64,000 bases of DNA from CAYOBW01 sp964402115 (GTDB lineage Bacteria; Verrucomicrobiota; Kiritimatiellia; UBA8416; CAYOBW01), in contig CAYOBW010000002.1 of the NCBI GenBank assembly GCA_964402115.1, positions 32,486 to 96,485 of the forward strand, given 5' to 3'. The notes under the pieces were generated by a model. That model had not been told where the DNA came from. It saw nothing but the letters and a program-made list of their open reading frames with translations, and made no database searches. Every line of letters begins with the position of its first letter. The stretch's first letter is position 1. Both the position numbers and the translations under genes were made by a program. Of this stretch, positions 54,675 to 62,878 are shown one piece after another.

Positions 54675-55763
54675 CTATGCGGTCAGCACCACGATATCGG
54701 CCGGATCCACCCACGCCGCGGTCTCCACCGCGCCTTCGCGCGCCGCGAGGGTCGGCCGCAGGTCCAGCACCTTGAGCGTGGCCGCCTCGCCACCGGCACG
54801 GGCCGGGAGCGTGAGCTGGTGCTGGGCGGATTCGCCCATGTAAACGGAGTGGTGCAGCGACCCGCGCAGGCCGTTCGGGGCCCCGGCGGGGGCCGCGGCA
54901 AGCCGCACGCACTCGGGCCGGATGGAGAGCGCCACCGCCTGGCCGACGCTCAGCCCCGGCGCCACGGCGGTCCCGACCAGGTCGCCGGCCGCGGTGCTCA
55001 CGGTAACGCCCGCGGCCGTCACGGCGGCGACCCGGCCGTCGATGAAGTTCGTCTCGCCGATGAAGCCGGCGACGAAGCGCGAAACGGGCCGGCGGTACAC
55101 CTCCTCCGGCACGCCCAGCTGCTGGATGCGGCCGCCGTCGAGCACGGCCAGCCGGTCGGCCATCGCGAGGGCCTCCTTCTGATCGTGCGTGACGTAGAGC
55201 GCCGTGAGGCCGGCGGCCTTGCAGATGCGGCGGATCTCGATGCGCATCTCGAGCCGCAGCTTCGCGTCGAGGTTCGAGAGCGGCTCGTCCAGCAGCAGGC
55301 ACTGGGGCTCGATGACCAGGGCGCGCGCGAGGGCTACGCGCTGCTGCTGCCCGCCCGAAAGCTCGTTGGGGCGGCGCTGGGCGCGGTCGGTCATGCGTAC
55401 GAGCTCGAGCACGCGGGCGACACGCGCCGCGCGTTCCGCGCGCGGCACCCGGCGCACCTCGAGCCCGAAGGCCACGTTCTGCGCCACGGTCAGGTGCGGC
55501 CACAGGGCGTAGCTCTGGAAAACCATGCCCGTCTCGCGCCGGTGCGGCGGCAGGTCCGTCACGTCGCGGTCGCCGATCCAGACGCGGCCGGCGTCGGGCC
55601 GGCAGAAGCCCGCGAAACAGCGCAGCAGCGTGGTCTTGCCGCAGCCGCTGGGCCCGAGCAGGAAAAACAGCTCGCCGGGTTCGACCGCCAGGGTGATGTC
55701 GTCCACCGCCCGGACCCCGTCGAAAGTTTTGTGCAGCTTCTCGCCGCGCAGCGCCACCGCCAT
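54675..55763 (-). CDS. ABC transporter ATP-binding protein (FbpC/PotA type)
   Basis: 362 residues. Walker A GPSGCGKTT (about 40-48), Q-loop in MVFQSYALWPHLTVAQNV, signature LSGGQQQRVALARAL, Walker B CLLLDEPLSNLDAKLRLEMR, and switch His in YVTHDQKEALAMADR. The C-terminal ~120 residues are a TOBE-type regulatory domain (SIRPECVRL, ETAAWVDPADIVVL). ATG 55763 after GGAGGAGG. Followed by binding-protein and permease genes: a complete importer. Confidence 0.95.
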   Translation of the reverse strand: MAVALRGEKLHKTFDGVRAVDDITLAVEPGELFFLLGPSGCGKTTLLRCFAGFCRPDAGRVWIGDRDVTDLPPHRRETGMVFQSYALWPHLTVAQNVAFGLEVRRVPRAERAARVARVLELVRMTDRAQRRPNELSGGQQQRVALARALVIEPQCLLLDEPLSNLDAKLRLEMRIEIRRICKAAGLTALYVTHDQKEALAMADRLAVLDGGRIQQLGVPEEVYRRPVSRFVAGFIGETNFIDGRVAAVTAAGVTVSTAAGDLVGTAVAPGLSVGQAVALSIRPECVRLAAAPAGAPNGLRGSLHHSVYMGESAQHQLTLPARAGGEAATLKVLDLRPTLAAREGAVETAAWVDPADIVVLTA

Positions 55764-55795
55764 CACACACCTCCTCCGCCTGCCGGGCAAAGGCT

Positions 55796-57259
55796 TCAGA
55801 TGCCGCTGGACAGGAAGGCCCCGTAGCCCTTGTACGCCATGTAGGCGTCGAGTTTGCCGATCACTTCCCACGGCGCGTGCATGCTCAGCACGCCCACGCC
55901 GCAGTCCAGCACGTCCATCGTGTAGCGGGCGAGGAACTTCGCGATCGTGCCGCCCCCGCCCTGGTCCACCTTGCCCAGCTCGCCGGTCTGCCACGCGACG
56001 CCGGCGGCGTTGAAGACGCGCCGGACATCGGCGACGAACTCGGCCGACGCCTCGCTGGCCCCCGACTTGCCGCCGCTGCCCGTGTACTTGGTTACGACGA
56101 GGCCGGCGTTCAGCCGGGCCATGTTGTTGGGGGAGCTGACTTCGGCGAAGTTCGGATCGTGCAACATGCCGACGTCCGCCGACAGCATGCGCGAGCGGGC
56201 CAGACAGCGGCGCCAGGCGAGATCGCCGCCGGACGCCGCCTGGCGGGCAAGCAACTCGACCATGGTGTTCTCGAAGAACATGGACTCCATGCCCGTGGCG
56301 CCGACGGAGCCGATCTCCTCGCGGTCGCACAGCAGGGCGACCGCGGTGTAGTCCGGCACCTTCCGCAGGTCGAGCAGCGCCCGCAACGAGGTGTAGGCGC
56401 ACACGCGGTCATCGTGGCCGTAGCCGAGCAGCATCGAGCGGTCCAGCCCCAGCTCGCGCGGCGGGCCGGCGGGCACGATTTCGAGCTCGGCGGAGGTGAG
56501 ATCCTCCTCGGTGATGCCGAAGCGCTCATGGAGCAGGCGCAGGATGTTGGCCTTCACCTTCTCGTTGCCGCCGTCCTTGTCCTGATCCTTGCCCTTGCCT
56601 GGCACGCCGGCGATGGGGCGGCTGCCGATCAGGAGGTTCAGCCCCTCGCCCGGGATGCCCTCGTTGAAGAGCTTCTTGTTCTGGTCGCGCGCCAGGTGCG
56701 GCAGGAGGTCGGTGATCGTGAAGACCGGGTCGTCCGGCGCCTCGCCGATGCAGATCTCGACGGAGGAGCCGTCGGTCCGCACGACCACGCCGTGGATGGC
56801 GAGCGGGATGGCCACCCACTGGTGGGTGCGGACGCCGCCGTAGTAGCGCGTATCGAGCAGGGCCAGGTCGCTGTCCTGGTAGAGCGGCACGGGCTTGGCA
56901 TCCAGGCGCGGGGCGTCCACGTGGCCGCCGAGCACGCGCACGCCGTCGGTCAGCGGCCGCCGGCCGATCTGCGCCAGCAGCAGGGTCTTGCCCTGCACAC
57001 CCGCGAAAACCTTGTCGCCCGGCCGCAGGATGCCGCGCGTAGCGTCCAGCGGACGGTAACCGTGGCCGCGGGCCAGGCGCACGGCCTCGCGGTAAGCCTC
57101 GCGCTCGGTCTTGGCCGTTCCGAGGAACGCCAGGTAGTCGCGGCAAAGAGCCTCCAGCCGCGCCTCCTCGCCCGCCGCCAGCTTGTGCCAGGCGCTTTCG
57201 CGCTTCCAGCGCAAGTCGGGTGTTTTGTCCGCCGCCGTTTTCGCCCGTCTCGTAGCCAT
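55796..57259 (-). CDS. M18 family aminopeptidase
   Basis: Zinc aminopeptidase of 487 residues. Metal ligands are in GGHVDAPRLDAKP (His-x-Asp), LCDREEIGSVGATGM (Glu-Glu, the first is catalytic) and GHDDRVCAYTSL; further metal site His near SMHAPWEV. Long insertion with KDQDKDGGNEKVK in the middle. Bacterial M18 enzymes (aspartyl aminopeptidase/ApeA/Lap4 relatives) form large oligomers and degrade peptides in the cytoplasm. Stands alone, 32 bases upstream of the ABC genes on the same strand but with its own start. Confidence 0.9.
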   Translation of the reverse strand: MATRRAKTAADKTPDLRWKRESAWHKLAAGEEARLEALCRDYLAFLGTAKTEREAYREAVRLARGHGYRPLDATRGILRPGDKVFAGVQGKTLLLAQIGRRPLTDGVRVLGGHVDAPRLDAKPVPLYQDSDLALLDTRYYGGVRTHQWVAIPLAIHGVVVRTDGSSVEICIGEAPDDPVFTITDLLPHLARDQNKKLFNEGIPGEGLNLLIGSRPIAGVPGKGKDQDKDGGNEKVKANILRLLHERFGITEEDLTSAELEIVPAGPPRELGLDRSMLLGYGHDDRVCAYTSLRALLDLRKVPDYTAVALLCDREEIGSVGATGMESMFFENTMVELLARQAASGGDLAWRRCLARSRMLSADVGMLHDPNFAEVSSPNNMARLNAGLVVTKYTGSGGKSGASEASAEFVADVRRVFNAAGVAWQTGELGKVDQGGGGTIAKFLARYTMDVLDCGVGVLSMHAPWEVIGKLDAYMAYKGYGAFLSSGI

Positions 57260-57369
57260 GGTTTGTACGTGCCTCCCACCCGCCGCAGCGGCGGATAACG
57301 GGGGAGAGTGTAGGCGCTGCGGGTACGCGGTTCAAGTACAGCGTCGGACGGATTTCCTGCCGCAGACGT

Positions 57370-58068
57370 TCAGCGCCGGCCCCGTTGCGAGCCGTCGGCT
57401 ACGATGCTAACCGGCTTCAGATCGTTCAGCGTCGGGCTGGATTCCCGAATGTCGAGATCCTGGCCATAGCACTTGACCTGGTTACCGCGGCGATCGCGCA
57501 CATCGTGGCAGGAGAGGGTGCTGCGTTCTTCGTGGGTCTTGGCGTGCTTGTCATACGTGAAGAGCGCCCTGTAACTGTCGGCAAACACGACCCGTCGGAG
57601 ACGGGCCACGAAGTTGGCCTCGTTGCGTTGCAGGGCGAACACGCGCCACATGCCCATTTCCGCCAGCGGATCCTCTAAGCCGCCATCACCACCCCCGCCG
57701 CCACCGCCACCGCCGCCACCGACCGGCGGGGAGCCGCTCCTTTCGGCGGCAGGCGCCGGCGTTTCGCGCTCCGCAGGCGGGCGCGACAGGCCACGCGCGC
57801 GCAGGGGCACGGGCATCCGGCCGCCAGGGGAGATGGTGACATAGCTGATCTTCCCGCCGTTGATGTCGAGCAGCAGGCCGCCATAGAACATGACGGTGCC
57901 GCGGTCGGTGTTCACTTCGCGCTCGGGCGGTCCGTAGATTTCGAGCACCTGGGCGCGGGGCCGGCCGATGGCCAGGCAGTCCTCCACTCCGAGCCCGGTA
58001 CGGGCAACGCCCGCGGCCAGGATGACCGCCAGGAGCAGCTGTCCGTCGCCTGTTGTCCGCTTGCGCAT
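57370..58068 (-). CDS. Exported hypothetical protein with poly-glycine linker
   Basis: 232 residues. Signal peptide (LLLAVILAAGVARTGLG); N-terminal domain with AIGRPRAQVLEIYGPPERE and GTVMFYGGLLLDINGGKISY, a pattern like small outer-membrane-assembly/SmpA-type folds; then a run of 11 or more glycines (about 120-131); then a C-terminal part rich in Arg with two cysteines (CHDV, CYGQ). Not a known family. ATG 58068 has no good ribosome-binding site. Confidence 0.6.
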   Translation of the reverse strand: MRKRTTGDGQLLLAVILAAGVARTGLGVEDCLAIGRPRAQVLEIYGPPEREVNTDRGTVMFYGGLLLDINGGKISYVTISPGGRMPVPLRARGLSRPPAERETPAPAAERSGSPPVGGGGGGGGGGGDGGLEDPLAEMGMWRVFALQRNEANFVARLRRVVFADSYRALFTYDKHAKTHEERSTLSCHDVRDRRGNQVKCYGQDLDIRESSPTLNDLKPVSIVADGSQRGRR

Positions 58069-58395
58069 GTGCCGCCGCTCTCCCCATGAACCGAATTGCG
58101 TAGGCGTCGTCTACTGTGGGTACCTTACCAATCGTCAACGGCGGCCGTCAAGGGGCGCATCAGGCACCCGCCGGGCAATGACCAGTGAGCGGCAGTCAGT
58201 GTGGATCAACAACCGACACGCTGGCCGCCGTAGCCGCGCCCGCCAGGGCGTGGTCGAGCAAGCGCCACGGGCCTGGCGCCCGCGGCGACGTCGCGCCGCC
58301 CGTGCCGTGGGAGGGAGCGGGCCGTCGAACAAACACTCCCTCATCCCGCCCCCACGGCGCGAACGAACAGGCGGTCTTCGGCCATCCTGCCGGCA
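58069..58395. other. Gap without features
   Basis: About 327 GC-rich bases between two genes on the minus strand. No ribosome-binding site, palindrome or good open frame was seen. Confidence 0.4.
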
Positions 58396-59463
58396 TCACG
58401 CCCGGCAGAGGTCCACGACGAGGAGGTCGGGGGGACAATACAGGCGCACGGGGGGAAAGTGCACGCCCATGCCGGCGGAGATGTAGAGGTGCGAGCCGTC
58501 CACGAGGTAGTGGCCGTGGTCGAAACGCCGCCCGTAGCGCGAGGGAATGGCCAGGGGGCCGATCCCGGGCACAACGAGCTGTCCGGCGTGGTAGTGCCCG
58601 GCGAAGACCACGTTGGCGCCGGCCGCGTTCAGGCGGTAGATGTTGTCCGCCGTGTGGGACAACACGACGAGCACATCGCCGCGCCGCAACGAGGGGGCGT
58701 GCCAGGGAGCCGGATTCCACGGGTCCTCGCAGCCGGACAACACGATGGCGCCGCCCCCGGGGCGCCTGACCCGCTGTTCGAGGTTGCCCAGAAGCGTCAC
58801 CCCCGCCTGTTCGAGCGCGTCTCGCACGGCGGCGGGATCGGTCCAGAAATCGTGATTCCCCAGCGAGGCGAACACCCCGGACGGCGCCCGCAGGTGCTGC
58901 AACACGGGCGGCAGCAGGGGAATGTGCCGCGTTTCGGAGACAAAATCGCCGGTCAGCAACACGATGTCCGGTTCGCAGTCCACGGCCTGCCGCATGGTCC
59001 GCGCGTAGTAGTCGGCCGGCAGCATGCGGTTCAGATGGAAATCGCTGAGGTGCACGATCCGAAAGCGCTCGCCCGTCCACCCCGGCAGCGGCAGCGTATA
59101 GCGGCGCACATGCAGGTCGAGGGTCGTGAAGGGGCGGCGCAGCGACACGGGAGGCCCGCTTTCCGCCACCGGCCCGGCGCCGCGACACTGGCTGCGCAGA
59201 TCCACCCGCCGCAGCTCGCCGATCAGGAAGAGCACCAGCACCCCCACGGGCGCCGCCAGCCAGGGTCCCGGCCCAAGCCACAGCCCGCCGAGCGTGGGCG
59301 CCACGGCAAACAGCGCGATCAGGGTGCGGGTCACGATGTGTTTGCGGTAGCCATCGCGCATGAGCAGCAGCCAGCGGTTGTAGAGGAAGAGGAAGAGCGC
59401 GGCGCCGGAAGCCAGCGCCACCCCCGCCGCCACGATTCGTCCGGCCCATGCTGCCGTGAACAT
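58396..59463 (-). CDS. Membrane-anchored metallophosphoesterase
   Basis: 355 residues. Two or three N-terminal membrane helices (about 8-85), then a calcineurin-like phosphoesterase: HLSDFHLN (Asp-x-His), LLTGDFVSE, GNHDFW, LSHTAD, and GHYHAGQ, so the full metal-binding set is present. Resembles YkuE/LpxH-like enzymes that hydrolyse phosphodiesters near the membrane. Substrate is unknown. Next to an unrelated divergent gene. Confidence 0.88.
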   Translation of the reverse strand: MFTAAWAGRIVAAGVALASGAALFLFLYNRWLLLMRDGYRKHIVTRTLIALFAVAPTLGGLWLGPGPWLAAPVGVLVLFLIGELRRVDLRSQCRGAGPVAESGPPVSLRRPFTTLDLHVRRYTLPLPGWTGERFRIVHLSDFHLNRMLPADYYARTMRQAVDCEPDIVLLTGDFVSETRHIPLLPPVLQHLRAPSGVFASLGNHDFWTDPAAVRDALEQAGVTLLGNLEQRVRRPGGGAIVLSGCEDPWNPAPWHAPSLRRGDVLVVLSHTADNIYRLNAAGANVVFAGHYHAGQLVVPGIGPLAIPSRYGRRFDHGHYLVDGSHLYISAGMGVHFPPVRLYCPPDLLVVDLCRA

Positions 59464-59687
59464 GCCGTTGCTCCCCTGCGCGTCAATGGATCAGCCCCGC
59501 GGTGGCGCCTCCTGCCGCCTCGTGCGGCAGGGACCCGGATTTGCGAGTTGTTTTTCGGTGGCAGAGGCTACCAGAAATGTCTCGACGCGGCAGGACTTTC
59601 TTGTCATTCAATGGGCGACATTTCTTACCATAAGCGCGGACGAATGCAAGCGTGGCGGCCGCAACGCGCCACACAGGAGGTGCAGCG

Positions 59688-60236
59688 ATGGAGACGGAAC
59701 AGAAGCGTGGCATGGGAACAGGAGCAAAGATCGGCCTCGGGTGCGGCATCGGCTGCCTGGTGGTTATCCTGTTGCTGGTGGTCGGCGGATTCGTCGCCTG
59801 GCGTGTTGTGCAAGGCAAGATCAACGACGCAACGAAAGAGCTGGCGGAAAAGGGTTTCACCAACGTGAAGACGGGGCAGATGCTGGACGTCAACGAACCG
59901 GTGACGGAGAAGACGCTCTTCCGTGGGCAGGTGGTACGCCTCATGAGCGACTGCGCCACCGATGTGGCCATCCTGGCGCAGGCCGCCGAGATCCACGGCA
60001 CCGTGGAGGGCAGGGTGTACTTCCGCGGTCAGGTGCTGACCATCCAGCCCCGCGCCGTCGTGAAGAACGGGCTCGACGCCAACGGGCAGATCGTGCAGGT
60101 GCTGGGGCAGCTGGACGGGGAAGTCACCGGCTCCGCCAAGGTCGTGCGCACGCCCCGGGCAACGCCATCCGCCGCCGCGCCCGCGCCGCTGCCGGTGGAG
60201 GCGAAACCGGCGGTCCCGGCGGAAGCCACGCCGTAG
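59688..60236 (+). CDS. Single-span membrane protein with beta-rich domain
   Basis: 182 residues. One membrane helix (IGLGCGIGCLVVILLLVVGG, about 14-33) then a repeated right-handed-like pattern of short strands (NEPVTEKTLFRGQVVRLMSD, AEIHGTVEGRVYFRGQVLTI) that looks like a bactofilin-type or polymer-forming fold, and an Ala/Pro tail. AGGAGG precedes ATG 59688 by seven bases. No known name; possibly a cell-surface or cytoskeletal scaffold. Confidence 0.65.
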   Translation: METEQKRGMGTGAKIGLGCGIGCLVVILLLVVGGFVAWRVVQGKINDATKELAEKGFTNVKTGQMLDVNEPVTEKTLFRGQVVRLMSDCATDVAILAQAAEIHGTVEGRVYFRGQVLTIQPRAVVKNGLDANGQIVQVLGQLDGEVTGSAKVVRTPRATPSAAAPAPLPVEAKPAVPAEATP

Positions 60237-60248
60237 ATGCGCGGGCGG

Positions 60249-60740
60249 TCAGCGGATGGCTTCTTCGATGAGGCGCTTGTGCAGGCGGGCGGGGTGCACG
60301 GTCCGGCTCCCGCCCGCAACAGCTTCCCAAACCGCCGTTACCATCCATACCGACACCACGGCCGCCGCCACGCTGACCAGCAGCATGCCGAGGCTGTCGA
60401 GGTAACGGGCGCGCAGGAGCAGGCAGAACAGCGGCACCACGACCACCAGGAGCGCCACGACCGAGACCACCAGCAGGGTCTGCCCCGTGGAGAGCCGGGG
60501 CAGGCGCACGTAGAGCCTGGCAGCGGAAGCTGCGACCAGCAGCGCCAGCGCCCCGAGTCCGCTGGCCAGCACGAGCGCCCACACGTCCGTCCGGCCCGGT
60601 TTGAAAAGTTTGCCGAGCAGCGACAGAACCAGCAGAAACGACAGCAGGCTCACGACCAGGCCGACGACGAACGTCAGACTGCCCGGCGCACCGAAGAGTC
60701 CGTCCAGCACCGCCATGATGGCGCGCGTCCATGTCTGCAT
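60249..60740 (-). CDS. Small polytopic membrane protein
   Basis: 163 residues with about four hydrophobic helices (SLTFVVGLVVSLLSFLLVLS; WALVLASGLGALALLVAASA; LLVVSVVALLVVVVPLFCLL; LLVSVAAAVVSVWMVTAVWE). ATG 60740 is preferred over 60746 because GGGAG is seven bases before it. No family recognised. Its 3' end is 13 bases from the converging gene. Confidence 0.6.
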   Translation of the reverse strand: MQTWTRAIMAVLDGLFGAPGSLTFVVGLVVSLLSFLLVLSLLGKLFKPGRTDVWALVLASGLGALALLVAASAARLYVRLPRLSTGQTLLVVSVVALLVVVVPLFCLLLRARYLDSLGMLLVSVAAAVVSVWMVTAVWEAVAGGSRTVHPARLHKRLIEEAIR

Positions 60741-60801
60741 GCCCATGCTCCCTGTTGGGCCCGCACCCGCCGGCCCGACACGTTCATCCACCCTTCCAGG
60801 T

Positions 60802-61968
60802 TCATTCCGCCGACGGCACGGCAAAACCCAACGCCGCCGCCTGCGCGCGCAGCGCGGCCGATGCGCCCGGCAGCTCCAGCCGGGTGAAGCGGAACTCCCG
60901 GCGCATGGGGTAGCGCTTCCGCAAGCCATCGAAATGCGCGGCAGCGCCGGCCGGCGCCGCACCGGCTTCCCGCAGCCGACGATCATCGGCCTGGATGTCG
61001 TATACCGCGCGCACCGCCTCGCCCAGCACCTGCTCGTCGGTGCGGCCGGCGGCCGCCACGCTGCACACCGGCACGGGCGGCGCCGGCCAGAAGGGGTCGA
61101 TCCGCCAGGCCGGCGTCTGTCCGAGGAACCGGCAGGCCGCCTCGTACACCATGACCGTACCGAAGGCCTTGCCCTCGAACGAGTGGCCGGCGATATGCGG
61201 CGTGCCGAGATCCACGCGCTCCAGCACGTCCAGGCGGAGCGCGGGCTCGCCCTCCCACGTGTCGAGCACGGTGTGCGCCACGCGCCCGGCGGCCGCGGCG
61301 GTCAGCAGCGCATCGCTGTTCACAACCGCCCCGCGGGCGGCGTTGATGAAGACCGCGCCGGGGCGCAGGCGCGCGAAGAAGGCCGCGTTCGCCAATTGCC
61401 AGGTCGGGTCCGGCCCGCCGCGCGTGAGGGGTACATGCAGGGTGACGATGTCGGACTCCGCCAGGAGGCGCTCCAGCGGGACAAAAGCGTGGGGCCGCCC
61501 CTCCGCCTCCGCGGCCCGCTGCCGGGGCGGGTCGTTCTCGAGCACGCGCAACCCCAGCGCCCGCGCCTTGCCCGCTACCCGCGAGCCCACGTTGCCCACG
61601 CCGATCACGCCGATCGTCCGGCCCGCCAGCGTCAGGCCGTGACGATGGGCGAGGACGAGCAGGGCCGCTGTGACGTATTCGGCCACGCTGTTGGCGTTGC
61701 AGCCGGGAGCGAAGCACCACGCGATCCCCTGCTGCTCGAGCCAGGGAATGTCCATGTGATCGGTGCCGATCGTGGCCGTGCCGACGAAGCGCACGCGACT
61801 GCCCGCCAGCAGCGCCTGGTCCACGCGCGTGGTCGAGCGCACGGCCAGGATGTCGGCATCGCGCACATCGGCCGCGTCAATGCCGCGTTCCTCTTTGACA
61901 AGCACCTCGCCGAGCGTCGCAAACGCCTCGCGGGCGAAGGGCATATTGGATGAACAAACAGTCTTCAT
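60802..61968 (-). CDS. pdxB: 4-phosphoerythronate dehydrogenase (PdxB-like)
   Basis: D-isomer-specific 2-hydroxyacid dehydrogenase of 388 residues that oxidises erythronate 4-phosphate in pyridoxal phosphate synthesis. NAD site GVIGVGNVGSRVAGKARALG (about 117-136); catalytic Arg in INAARGAVV, Glu in DTWEGEP and His in TPHIAGHS. The opening MKTVCSSNMPFAREAFATLG and FVGTATIGTDHMDIPWLEQQ, plus a C-terminal ~100-residue extension with FRFTRLELPGASAALR, are PdxB features rather than those of SerA. ATG 61968. Confidence 0.88.
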   Translation of the reverse strand: MKTVCSSNMPFAREAFATLGEVLVKEERGIDAADVRDADILAVRSTTRVDQALLAGSRVRFVGTATIGTDHMDIPWLEQQGIAWCFAPGCNANSVAEYVTAALLVLAHRHGLTLAGRTIGVIGVGNVGSRVAGKARALGLRVLENDPPRQRAAEAEGRPHAFVPLERLLAESDIVTLHVPLTRGGPDPTWQLANAAFFARLRPGAVFINAARGAVVNSDALLTAAAAGRVAHTVLDTWEGEPALRLDVLERVDLGTPHIAGHSFEGKAFGTVMVYEAACRFLGQTPAWRIDPFWPAPPVPVCSVAAAGRTDEQVLGEAVRAVYDIQADDRRLREAGAAPAGAAAHFDGLRKRYPMRREFRFTRLELPGASAALRAQAAALGFAVPSAE

Positions 61969-61991
61969 GATGTCAGGTGTGTTGCGCGCGG

Positions 61992-62444
61992 CTAGCGGGA
62001 CAGCACGTCCATGGCCGAGACCCCGTCCGCCCCCAGTTCCAAACGCAGCCACTCGTACTCCTCGCGAGTCTCCACCTCGGTCCAGCCCGTGTCGTAGCCC
62101 GGGCGCGCGCGTCCGCCGGCATCGCGATACCAGTAGCGATAGGAGGACGGGATCACGTCGCGCGACCAGAGCGTGCGGGTGTAGGACCACACCTGGAGTT
62201 CCGCATCCTTGGCCTTCCGGCGATAGACCCGGTCCGGCCGTCCCAAGGCCATGACCACCATCTCCGGCTTGAACCCGATATCGACTTCGCCCTGCCTGAC
62301 CTTCTCCTGCACCTCGGGCGGAAAGCTGTTGAAAAGCTCCGGGTTCCGCCGGATGCGGTTCGCGGGTGTGGCACACCCCGCCGCCAGAGCCACGCTGACG
62401 ATCAACACCCGTGCCAAGGGACGCAACTGCCTGTAACCGCTCAT
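61992..62444 (-). CDS. Small lipoprotein with SmpA/BamE-like region
   Basis: 150 residues. Signal with lipobox ALAAGC; the mature part has GEVDIGFKPEMVVMALGRPDRVYRRK, which looks like the SmpA/BamE-type beta fold, and a Tyr/Arg-rich C-terminus. ATG 62444 has GGAGGATCG in front. Sits just downstream of pdxB on the same strand. Likely in the outer membrane; role unknown. Confidence 0.65.
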   Translation of the reverse strand: MSGYRQLRPLARVLIVSVALAAGCATPANRIRRNPELFNSFPPEVQEKVRQGEVDIGFKPEMVVMALGRPDRVYRRKAKDAELQVWSYTRTLWSRDVIPSSYRYWYRDAGGRARPGYDTGWTEVETREEYEWLRLELGADGVSAMDVLSR

Positions 62445-62878
62445 GACGATCCTCCGTGCGACGGCGCGAGCTGCACGCGTTCCGCGCGCTGCAGCCGACC
62501 GGCACTGCAATAGTATGTGCAAGATGCGTGCCACGCAATAAACAAGAAGACCGCGACAATGTCGCGGTCTCCCAGTAGCCCGGCGGTGCCGGGATTGCCA
62601 GTTGGCCAGTTGAACCTTGGACTGTCGCGTATACCTGTCGGTCGCCGTCCTCGTTTTTTCAACCAACCTCAGGTCACCTGCATTAATAAGCACGCGGCGT
62701 ACCAACCCCCCTTGTTCCACCGGCTTTGCAGGATCTTCACAATCCGCCCACACGACCTCCAGAACCCCCACCACGGCCCCATGAAGTCCCCCTTCGCCAG
62801 CCCTTCGCCGATGCCCCGCATTCTCAATTGTAACAGAATGTATTACGAGACATGAGAAAGCCCCTCCCCCCACCTTCT
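62445..62878. other. Gap between the lipoprotein and aconitase genes
   Basis: About 434 bases. Contains the hairpin at 62548-62570. Otherwise no gene with a ribosome-binding site; could hold an untranslated RNA on the minus strand that ends at the hairpin, but no known RNA fold was recognised. Confidence 0.4.
62548..62570 (-). terminator. Intrinsic terminator-like hairpin
   Basis: AGACCGCGAC and GTCGCGGTCT form a perfect 10-bp stem with an AAT loop. On the minus strand it is followed by TCTTGTTTATT, a T-rich stretch, so it would end leftward transcription (aconitase or an RNA in the gap). Strongest hairpin seen in the window. Confidence 0.55.

Noticed and set aside
62441..62662. 73-residue open frame in the gap before aconitase
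   Set aside because: Runs through the terminator hairpin, has no ribosome-binding site and no domain.
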